Shown here one piece after another: positions 13,864-21,305 of a DNA stretch of 23,698 nt. The notes below the pieces were generated by a model. It was not told the origin of the DNA. It was given only the letters and a program-made list of their open reading frames with translations, and searched no databases. The position numbers and the translations under genes were made by a program. Numbering within the stretch: position 1 is the first letter of the stretch; every line of letters starts with the position of its first letter. The stretch comes from an uncultured Dorea sp. (GTDB lineage: Bacteria > Bacillota > Clostridia > Lachnospirales > Lachnospiraceae), in NCBI GenBank assembly GCA_910584615.1, contig CAJUAM010000044.1, positions 1 through 23,698 on the forward strand. Reading direction: 5' to 3'.

Positions 13864-15309
13864 TTATGCGCCGCTGCATTTTTCCCGGTATTCTTTCGGC
13901 GTAATACCTACCATTTCTTTAAAAAGCTTATTAAAATATTTTGTGTTTTCATACCCTACAAATTCACCGATCTCATATATTTTGTAATTTTCTTCCCGCA
14001 AAAGCTCTTTTGCTCTTTCAATCCTTTTTTCCATAACATATTTCGTAAAAGATTTTCCCACATTTTCTTTAAACAATCTGCTCAGATAAGAAGGATTCAG
14101 ATATAGCTGCAGCGCGATTTTTTCCAGCGAGATCTCTTTATCCAGATTTTTAATGATGATATCTTCAATATCCCGGATGATTTTTCTTTTCGAACTATTT
14201 CCTTCATCTCTCAAGCTGTCTATACAGTGTGAAAAACAGGCAGACATCCATCTGTACATCTCTTCTATATCATCAAATCCCAGACGCTCATAATGTGATT
14301 TGAGAGAAAATTCTCCGTGAAATACCCGCTCAGGATTCTGATTAGATCTGTCGATCAACTGATAAAAAGTATCCATCAGACGGATCTGTATCGTATGGAC
14401 TGCCGCAAGCGAAACCTTTGCTTCCTTAAACCCTTTAAAGATCCTGTCTAACACTTCCTCTGCTTCTTTGTATTTCCCGGCATTCATGATATTAGAAAAA
14501 AGAGCGGCGTCCTGGATCAGATAGAATACCTTATCATTTTTACCCTCCAGAGCATGAAAGACTCTTTTCTCTTTATCATAAAACCTGTGATCGAGTGCCT
14601 TGGCTGCCTCCTCATATGCAGCCTTCGCATTCTGTATCTGTGTAAATCCATTGCTGATCCCCATATAGGTATCCTGTACTGCCATAATATCTTCAAAGTT
14701 TTTCTGATCCTGCTCATACGCTTCCCGTATGAACACCAGCTCATCCTCCACAACCCCTGCTGCCATATGGCCTTTGGTCACTGGATATTCTCGTATCGCT
14801 TCTTTTATGACACGATGATTTCCCTTTACAATACATACATATTTAAGGCTTTCTTTACTCATCCATTGAGGAAGCGCTAAAAGATCATCTGCCCCCTCCC
14901 TGATCAGTCTTGTCACCGCGTATGTTTCTTTCTCTTTTTCTATATTTTCTGTCGTGATCTTCATCAGCTTCTTAAGGGCATCTGTATCGACCGGCTTAAA
15001 CAAAAAATCAACCGCCCCTGTCCTGAAAGCCTCCCTGACATTTTTTGCCGAATCAATCCCGCTGAGTAATATGACCTTTATCATCGGATCCATTTCCCTG
15101 ATCTCTTTCAGTAGCCAAAGCCCATCTTTTTCTCCCATCTTCACATCCGAAATAACAATATTGATTTTATATTGTTTCAGTATCTTTGCCGCGGCTTCCG
15201 CGCTCCCTGCTTCAAAAACTTTTGAAATATCCAGCCCTTTCCATGGAATGCATTTTGAAAGATATTCCACCATCCATGGATCGTCATCTACGATCAGTAT
15301 ACTGTACAT
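13864..15309 (-). CDS. YesN-like response regulator, AraC-type
   Basis: The 481-aa regulator has an N-terminal receiver domain with acidic pocket VDDD, phospho-acceptor Asp55 (IVISDVKMGEKDG) and Lys105 (LFKPVD). A long middle region of about 260 aa follows, then a C-terminal AraC pair of helix-turn-helix motifs (about 385-478; LEKIALQLYLNPSYLSRLFKENVG and IYEIGEFVGYENTKYFNKLFKEMVG). It begins 1 bp after the stop of the sensor kinase gene, so the two are translated together. The likely role is to activate the importer operon just downstream, and perhaps the kinase/glycyl radical operon, when the sensor detects the substrate. The architecture matches YesN regulators of carbohydrate loci in Firmicutes. 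Confidence 0.93.
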   Translation of the reverse strand: MYSILIVDDDPWMVEYLSKCIPWKGLDISKVFEAGSAEAAAKILKQYKINIVISDVKMGEKDGLWLLKEIREMDPMIKVILLSGIDSAKNVREAFRTGAVDFLFKPVDTDALKKLMKITTENIEKEKETYAVTRLIREGADDLLALPQWMSKESLKYVCIVKGNHRVIKEAIREYPVTKGHMAAGVVEDELVFIREAYEQDQKNFEDIMAVQDTYMGISNGFTQIQNAKAAYEEAAKALDHRFYDKEKRVFHALEGKNDKVFYLIQDAALFSNIMNAGKYKEAEEVLDRIFKGFKEAKVSLAAVHTIQIRLMDTFYQLIDRSNQNPERVFHGEFSLKSHYERLGFDDIEEMYRWMSACFSHCIDSLRDEGNSSKRKIIRDIEDIIIKNLDKEISLEKIALQLYLNPSYLSRLFKENVGKSFTKYVMEKRIERAKELLREENYKIYEIGEFVGYENTKYFNKLFKEMVGITPKEYREKCSGA

Positions 15310-15310
15310 T

Positions 15311-17074
15311 CTATTCGCCTCCTTCCTGCATAGGTATCATAATCTCTATCCTGGTTCCTCTTCCTGCTTCGCTGTATAGATCCAGACTGCTGTTCTTGCC
15401 ATAATACAGCTTCAGCCTGTCATGGATATTTTTTAATGCAAATGCCTCCAAAGCTTCATCGGCATCATCTTCCAGTATTTTTTTTATTTCACATAGTTTT
15501 GATGTACTGATCCCGCATCCGGCATCTGATACTGATATATCCAGCCGGCCGGTACTTTCTTTAATATCAATGGATATAACAGGAGAATATCTCACGTCCT
15601 TAAGTCCGTGCTCAATACAATTTTCAACCAGCGGCTGCACGATCAATTCCGGTATCAATACATCCATCAGCTCTTCTTTCACTTTTATCTGGAGCTCATA
15701 GCGTCCGCGGTAACGTACATTTTGGATTTTCAGATAATACCGGATATGCTGCAGCGTATTACGGATGGTGATCATTTCCTTTCCTTTATTCAGGCTCAGT
15801 CTGTAAAAGTCAGTCAAAGCCTTGGACAGATCGGCAATTTCCTGTATGCGGTAAATATTGGACAGGCAGTAGATGGAATTTAAAGTATTGTATAAGAAAT
15901 GCGGATTGATCTGCTCCTGAAATAACCTTAACTGGATCAGCTTCTGCTTTTCCTGCTCATCTGCCAGTTCTTTCATCAGATTCCTGTTTTCAGTCACCAT
16001 CTGATTGAAGCTTTCATACAAGATCCCGAATTCATCTTCCCGCTCTTCTTTAATCAGCGTTTTTTCACTGTCAACGATAACTACTCTTTTCATGTGCTCC
16101 ATCAAAGTAAAGATAGGACGGTACATTTTCTTACTGAATATATAAGAAAGATAAAAAGCCATGGCGACAACCGGTATCATAAAAATAAGCGCCAGCTTCC
16201 ATATCCTGTAAATAGGTGAATATATATTTTGATATGGTATCAGCATGCCGTACTTCAGACCCGTATTCGGAGATTCTAAAAGATACAGATAGTTCGACTG
16301 CTCATCTATATACATCTCTGTTTTCGATGATCCCGCCCCATATTCTGTTACTTCTTCTTGCACCTCTTCTGACAGATCCAATGAAGCTGCTAATATCTGG
16401 TTTTCCTCTGAAACAAGGAACATGCTGTGGGAATTAATGATTTCAAAATCTTCGATATATTCAAAGATTTCTTTAATGTCTACACTGACAAAGATATAGC
16501 CTAAGACCTCTTCCTTTACATTTTCTTTCAGCGGCAACGCGCATGTTAAGTACCCTTTATCACTTTCCCAAGGCATTCCCGGTACATTCTTTGTATTTTT
16601 CCATTCATAATAGTTTTCGCCGGCAATAAACTTGCTGTACAGTTCTGTTGTTTCAAAACGAAGCTCATGGATAGCTTTATTTTCTGAATGGTAAAAACAC
16701 TGGTTTTTTATATCATATATATAGATAGCACTTACATATGGATATGATTTTTTCAGCAGCCACAGCGTCTTTGATACATCCTGCGCCCGCGCGAAACCCA
16801 GGCTCATATCTATATCATACTTTTCTTTTAAAGAATCCTCTATCTTATCGTCCAATATGATGGAACTGAAGCACTCCGTAGCCTGCATAAGCCTTCCGTC
16901 CACACCTTTTTCTATCTGCTTAAGCCCATTGGAGATCTCTTCTTTTGTATAATCCAGAACAACCTGGGATGTATTTATGCTCAGCATCACTGCCAGGATC
17001 GCAACCGACAAAAAAATCAGTACACAAAAATAAAACAATAAATTGGCCTGAATACTTTTCCTTCTTTTTCGCAT
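15311..17074 (-). CDS. YesM-like sensor histidine kinase
   Basis: The 587-aa membrane kinase has a first helix at about 11-32, an extracytoplasmic sensor region at 35-288, a second helix at about 292-313 and a HAMP linker. The His_kinase domain carries His392 in QEQINPHFLYNTLNS. The HATPase domain has the N-box LVENCIEHGLKD and G-box DAGCGIS. GGAGG lies 8 nt before the ATG. It is the partner of the AraC-type regulator encoded immediately after it. It lies between the glycyl radical genes and the importer genes, with a terminator upstream, so it may have its own weak promoter or depend on readthrough. Confidence 0.93.
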   Translation of the reverse strand: MRKRRKSIQANLLFYFCVLIFLSVAILAVMLSINTSQVVLDYTKEEISNGLKQIEKGVDGRLMQATECFSSIILDDKIEDSLKEKYDIDMSLGFARAQDVSKTLWLLKKSYPYVSAIYIYDIKNQCFYHSENKAIHELRFETTELYSKFIAGENYYEWKNTKNVPGMPWESDKGYLTCALPLKENVKEEVLGYIFVSVDIKEIFEYIEDFEIINSHSMFLVSEENQILAASLDLSEEVQEEVTEYGAGSSKTEMYIDEQSNYLYLLESPNTGLKYGMLIPYQNIYSPIYRIWKLALIFMIPVVAMAFYLSYIFSKKMYRPIFTLMEHMKRVVIVDSEKTLIKEEREDEFGILYESFNQMVTENRNLMKELADEQEKQKLIQLRLFQEQINPHFLYNTLNSIYCLSNIYRIQEIADLSKALTDFYRLSLNKGKEMITIRNTLQHIRYYLKIQNVRYRGRYELQIKVKEELMDVLIPELIVQPLVENCIEHGLKDVRYSPVISIDIKESTGRLDISVSDAGCGISTSKLCEIKKILEDDADEALEAFALKNIHDRLKLYYGKNSSLDLYSEAGRGTRIEIMIPMQEGGE

Positions 17075-17101
17075 AATCCATACCTCCCGGATCTGATAGA
17101 T

Positions 17102-17134
17102 AAAAAGAAGGATACCCTGATAACCCGGTACCCT
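17102..17134 (-). terminator. Rho-independent terminator after the glycyl radical enzyme gene
   Basis: The stem pairs 17127-17134 with 17109-17116 (8 bp, one G-T pair) around a 10-nt loop. On the minus strand it is followed by CTTTTT. It lies 9 bp after the enzyme's stop and ends before the sensor-kinase ribosome site, so it limits readthrough from the catabolic genes into the regulators. Confidence 0.6.
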
Positions 17135-17142
17135 CTTTCATT

Positions 17143-19290
17143 TTATATTGTATCAATCATACGGTCTACTACAAGTTTCCTGAATTCCGGTGACAGCGTG
17201 ATAAAGTAAGAAGTAAAGCCGGTCACTCTGACGACCAGATCCGGATAAAGTTCCGGATCCTTATGAGCGGCAAGTATCTTTTCTTTATTCACGATATTCA
17301 CATTGATCAAAGTGCCGCCCTTTTCAAAATGTCCTCTGATCAGATCCATGACCCGTTCGACGCCTCCATCCTCCATACCTACCCCAGGGTCTAATTCCAG
17401 TTGGAACGGCGCCGGATTACCGAACCCAGGCTGTACCATGGCAATTCCATTAGACATTGCAGTTGCCGCGCCGTCTTTTCTGAATCCCGCATTTGGATTG
17501 GCACCGTGGTTTATGGGCTGTCCTGCTTTTCGTCCATTAGGTGTGGCTCCTACTTTCTTTCCAAGCCCGATTGTATTTGCCCAGCTAAACCACCCCGGAA
17601 TCAGTATTCTATTCTTTGGCATCTTTTTTTCTTTGATCTGTTTTGTAAATTCTCTGTTTACTTTATCCGCCCACTTATCTCCCAGACCTCTCCCCTGACA
17701 GTATTTTTCAGAATGGCTTAAGATCTGCTGTATCCTCTTATTCTCTCCTTTAAAATCCGCAAGTATCGCATCATATATTTCCTTCCAGCTAAGACACCTA
17801 TCCTTTACAACTCTCTGCTCCAATGCCGCAAAAGAATCCGCGACTACTGCAATTCCGGCCCCGTCGACGCCAATATTGACAAACTCTGCCGAAAGAGTCA
17901 TATCCACTCCTTGTTCGATCGCATTATGCATCAACAGATTTCCCCATAATTCCGGCATATGTTTATGCATATTGTCCAGATGGAAATTAATCCCTCTTGC
18001 CGTGATATCTACTCCCCTTTCAAGATGACAGACAAATTTTTTCCATAGGATATCCATTGAATAATCTTCCCCGTTCATCATCTCATGATACGCAATATCA
18101 AATACTTTGGCAACATTGATTTTTACACAGTCATTTAGAGGGTACTCCCTTCCCGGAAGCGCCATCCAGTTACATCCCACGGCAATCCTTTCCACTGCCA
18201 TCTTTCTCGTCACATTTTCATTGCGGGCATAATTCATAAGTCCTTTGTCCCCTGAAAATCTCGGCCATCCGTTGCCGTCTTTAAATAAGTATTCCACTCC
18301 CTTTTTAAATAATTCTTCATTGATCTTATCATGTATCCTGATGGTGATATTGGCAGAACTATTCAGCCAGTGCGCCGCCCTCAGGACCAGAAAGGACAGT
18401 TCATTTGTCATATCATTGCCATTCTCATCCGGCCCGGATAATTGATAGTAATTCGGATTGAGCAGCAATAAATCAGCCAGTATAAAAGTTGCTTTCTCAT
18501 CATCCAGCCTTCCCTCCTCTTTATCTTTTTTATAAAAAGGATATAAAAACTGGTCGATCTGCATACCAGCACCTTCCCTGTTATACATCCACGACACCTG
18601 ATAGAACCATCCCAGCCACTGGCATACCTCTAAGAAAGTCTTAGGCGGGGCAGTAAGGATATTTTTATTACACTCAAGCATTTCCTTAAGATTTTCTCTG
18701 ATCTCTTCGTTTTCTTCCACGCTTATTTTAAAGGAGATCTCATCAATATGCCTTTCGATCAACCTTAAAAGTGCCCTTAACACTCTTTCATGGGCATCGT
18801 AAAATTCATATTTTTCTTTACCGTTCTTCTTCCTGTAATGCCGGATTTTTTGGATAAGCCCATGATATCCCAGTGAAATGCCTATCTGATAGTCACATGC
18901 ATAATGCTGGTTGCTTCCGATCCCTGAAATAATGTCATACTCGTATAATTCTTTTTTCAATCCGTCATAAGGCATCAGGTGATCCGGCCATTTTCCGGGC
19001 CATCCTCCCTGATAATCCAAAAGCATCACCATCCTCCTTCCCGCCAGTATTTCCAATGGATCAACATAGACCGGATGTGCATCTGCCAGTTTTGCCATAT
19101 TGACAGAAAATCCTACCGCCCCATAAAACCCTCCGTCACTGCTGTTGGAAACCGGCGTAAAGGAAAAGTCGTCCGGAACCGCTACTCCCCCGTTATCATC
19201 CAGATCCATATATCCTTTCTGCTTTCTTTTTTCCAACGTATCCTTAATTTTCTTATCCCGCAATATCCGTATTCTTTCTCTGTAATTCAT
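17143..19290 (-). CDS. Glycyl radical enzyme of unknown reaction (PFL-like family)
   Basis: The 715-aa protein carries the C-terminal glycyl radical loop RVTGFTSYF with radical Gly691, and the thiyl-radical Cys is predicted as Cys373 in AVGCNWMALPGREY. A conserved C-terminal block (NGRKAGQPINHGANP) is also present. It is shorter than most family members (about 760-850 aa). The residues after the Cys differ from pyruvate formate-lyase (adjacent Cys pair) and from GCxE eliminases such as glycerol or diol dehydratase, so I do not assign a reaction. AAGGAG lies 7 nt before the ATG, and the activase gene ends 37 bp upstream. A ROK kinase upstream and a sugar importer plus isomerase downstream suggest a sugar or sugar-phosphate substrate. 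The enzyme should be oxygen-sensitive and cytoplasmic. Confidence 0.92.
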   Translation of the reverse strand: MNYRERIRILRDKKIKDTLEKRKQKGYMDLDDNGGVAVPDDFSFTPVSNSSDGGFYGAVGFSVNMAKLADAHPVYVDPLEILAGRRMVMLLDYQGGWPGKWPDHLMPYDGLKKELYEYDIISGIGSNQHYACDYQIGISLGYHGLIQKIRHYRKKNGKEKYEFYDAHERVLRALLRLIERHIDEISFKISVEENEEIRENLKEMLECNKNILTAPPKTFLEVCQWLGWFYQVSWMYNREGAGMQIDQFLYPFYKKDKEEGRLDDEKATFILADLLLLNPNYYQLSGPDENGNDMTNELSFLVLRAAHWLNSSANITIRIHDKINEELFKKGVEYLFKDGNGWPRFSGDKGLMNYARNENVTRKMAVERIAVGCNWMALPGREYPLNDCVKINVAKVFDIAYHEMMNGEDYSMDILWKKFVCHLERGVDITARGINFHLDNMHKHMPELWGNLLMHNAIEQGVDMTLSAEFVNIGVDGAGIAVVADSFAALEQRVVKDRCLSWKEIYDAILADFKGENKRIQQILSHSEKYCQGRGLGDKWADKVNREFTKQIKEKKMPKNRILIPGWFSWANTIGLGKKVGATPNGRKAGQPINHGANPNAGFRKDGAATAMSNGIAMVQPGFGNPAPFQLELDPGVGMEDGGVERVMDLIRGHFEKGGTLINVNIVNKEKILAAHKDPELYPDLVVRVTGFTSYFITLSPEFRKLVVDRMIDTI

Positions 19291-19327
19291 GAACCGTCTC
19301 CTTCCTGTTATGCCTTATTACCGTCCC

Positions 19328-20149
19328 TTATACTGAAATATTTGATATTTTTACTTTCATTTGATAGATCCGTCCAAACTCTTCAGCATATTTTTTAAGT
19401 TTTTCCTTATTAGGAGTTTCAAATCTTTTCATATCCTTACTGCTTTCTGTCTGTTTGCTTAATCCCAACGGGTGATAAGGCAGAAGTTCATAATACCAAA
19501 GATTTTTTAAGCTTCCCGCAAATCCGGCGATTTTTTTTAATTCCTCTTTTTCACTGTTGACTCCTTCTATTACCGGAGTCCTGATGATCAGACCACATTT
19601 CAGATACGGATCCAGCCTCCGGATATTGCTTAATATTTTTTTATTTGAAATCCCTGTATATCTTTGATGCTTTTCTTCATCATAGATCTTAATGTCCACC
19701 ATCCAGCAGTCGATATACGGTAAAAGCTCCTGATAGATATTAAGATCCATAGAAAAGTTTGTCTCTATCCCCACATTAATATCTCTTTTTTTCGCCTCTT
19801 TTACAATTTCCAGAAGAAACTCCGGCTGCGCGGAAGGTTCTCCACCAGAAACAGTCATTCCACCGGATTTCCCGTAATACACCCTGTCCTCTTCGACGAT
19901 ATCCAGTATTTCTTCTGCTCTATATTCTTTTCCGCACAATACTCTTGCACCTGTATAACATCCTTCCTCACATTTTCCGCAGTGAATGCATTTTTCAGCA
20001 TAATATATGATTTCCTGCTTAGACTGAAGTGTTTCCGGATTGTGGCACCATGTGCACCGCATATTGCATCCTTTCAAAAAAACGGTAGTCCGCAATCCTG
20101 GTCCGTCATGCACGGATGTCCTCTGTATATCTGCTACCATACCCTTCAT
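19328..20149 (-). CDS. Radical SAM glycyl-radical-enzyme activase
   Basis: The 273-aa protein has the radical SAM cluster motif CNMRCTWC (Cys28, 32, 35), preceded by the activase-typical TSVHDGPGLRTTVFLKG, and the SAM-binding GGMTVSGGEP (96-105). One ferredoxin-like motif CIHCGKCEEGC (Cys54, 57, 60, 64) is present, plus an extra Cys72. Many activases of non-PFL glycyl radical enzymes have two such clusters, so this one is a reduced form. It generates the glycyl radical on the enzyme encoded 37 bp downstream. AGAGGG lies 9 nt before the ATG, and the gene start overlaps the ROK gene end by 44 bp. Confidence 0.92.
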   Translation of the reverse strand: MKGMVADIQRTSVHDGPGLRTTVFLKGCNMRCTWCHNPETLQSKQEIIYYAEKCIHCGKCEEGCYTGARVLCGKEYRAEEILDIVEEDRVYYGKSGGMTVSGGEPSAQPEFLLEIVKEAKKRDINVGIETNFSMDLNIYQELLPYIDCWMVDIKIYDEEKHQRYTGISNKKILSNIRRLDPYLKCGLIIRTPVIEGVNSEKEELKKIAGFAGSLKNLWYYELLPYHPLGLSKQTESSKDMKRFETPNKEKLKKYAEEFGRIYQMKVKISNISV

Positions 20150-21035
20150 CTGTTTCTACCCTCTCTATTTTATTTTTATATCCATCCATGGCCACACACA
20201 AAGCAGCAATGTCACCAATATGCTCTTTTAATTTTGAGGTTTTTATCATAACATCCCTGTAGTTTCTCTCCAGCGCCTCTTCTCTGAGCCGCTTTAACAT
20301 AGAATTTTTAAGCAATCTTTCAGCTCTGGTGTAAATACTCCCGATCACTATAACTTCCGGATTTAGTATATCCACCAGGATCGCCAAGCTTTTTCCCAGG
20401 TTTTCGCCAAGCTCCCTATAGACTTCCAATGCCTCCTTCTCTCCGTTATAGGCTCTTTCTGCCAGTTCTTTCGCCGTGCCTTTGCCATATTGGGCAATGC
20501 CGCCGCCGCTGCAGTATCCTTCAACAGCCCCCTCTTTTCCATATCCAATATGTCCTTTTTCATATAATCTGACATGACCGATTTCTCCGGCACTGTTGCT
20601 TGTCCCTGTATATAAGTTTCCGTTTAAGATCAGTCCCGCGCCAAAACCTGTGCCGCATGTTATAAATACGACATTTTTATAGCTTTTTGCATTCCCGAAA
20701 TACCATTCTGCCAACGCCCCCGCATCCGCGTCATTTTGCAGATAAACCGGTACCAAAAAATCATTTTGTATAAGCTTCATGATTTCTACATGATCCCATC
20801 CCGGCAGATTAGGCGGTGACAGTATGATTCCCCTTTTTCCATCCAACGGTCCGCCGCAGCTTACACCGATTGCTTTTACCCTGTCATCCATGAGACTTTT
20901 GATGGAATTTAAAATGTTTTGGATCGTTTCATTCTTTCTGACCGTCTCAAATTTGATCTTATCAAGTATCTGGCCGCTGTCATTTCCCAAAACTACTGCT
21001 GTCTTTGTACCCCCTATATCGACTCCTATATACAT
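20106..21035 (-). CDS. ROK-family sugar kinase lacking the zinc cysteines
   Basis: I choose the ATG at 21035 (309 aa, MYIGVDIGGTKT) because ROK kinases normally begin at this motif and AGAGG lies nearby. An in-frame ATG at 21068 would add 11 residues. The phosphate loop is DIGGTKTAVVLG, the catalytic base Asp103 lies in QNDADAGALAEW, and a second nucleotide motif is TCGTGFGAG (126-134). His154 (GEIGHVRL) is kept, but the usual zinc motif CxCGxxGCxE reads IGYGKEGAVE, so the three Cys are Ile163, Tyr165 and Ala170. There is no N-terminal DNA-binding domain, so it is a kinase and not a repressor. It likely phosphorylates the imported sugar before the radical step and is the first gene of the operon. 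Confidence 0.9.
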   Translation of the reverse strand: MYIGVDIGGTKTAVVLGNDSGQILDKIKFETVRKNETIQNILNSIKSLMDDRVKAIGVSCGGPLDGKRGIILSPPNLPGWDHVEIMKLIQNDFLVPVYLQNDADAGALAEWYFGNAKSYKNVVFITCGTGFGAGLILNGNLYTGTSNSAGEIGHVRLYEKGHIGYGKEGAVEGYCSGGGIAQYGKGTAKELAERAYNGEKEALEVYRELGENLGKSLAILVDILNPEVIVIGSIYTRAERLLKNSMLKRLREEALERNYRDVMIKTSKLKEHIGDIAALCVAMDGYKNKIERVETDEGYGSRYTEDIRA

Positions 21036-21101
21036 ATCTTCAAACACCTCTGCTCCCCACAAATACATTTCATTACCGGACTCCTTTGTTATCTTGATTT
21101 C

Positions 21102-21138
21102 ATTATATCTATTATATCTTCAATAACAATCTAATCAA
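21102..21138 (-). promoter_or_regulatory. Overlapping promoters for the kinase/glycyl radical operon
   Basis: On the minus strand two sigma-A-like pairs overlap: TTGATT (21133-21138) with TATAAT (21111-21116), and TTGTTA (21124-21129) with TATAAT (21102-21107). Both have 16-bp spacers. They lie 65-100 bp before the kinase start in an AT-rich gap after the chemotaxis gene. Confidence 0.5.
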
Positions 21139-21231
21139 TGTTACATTTATTCCACTATTTTATGCTCTTATATCAGACAGACAAATTAAACGGCAGGTTA
21201 CTTCAACCTTCCCGATTTTTTCCCTCACCAC

Positions 21232-21264
21232 AAAAAGAGATGTATAGAATGCTCTATACATCTC
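21232..21264 (-). terminator. Rho-independent terminator of the chemotaxis receptor gene
   Basis: A perfect 12-bp stem (GAGATGTATAGA at 21237-21248 and its complement at 21253-21264) with a 4-nt loop is followed on the minus strand by TTTTT. It lies 41 bp after the receptor stop. Confidence 0.9.
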
Positions 21265-21305
21265 CCGTATACATACTCTGTATTCTTTTTACTCAAAAAC
21301 GCTTC

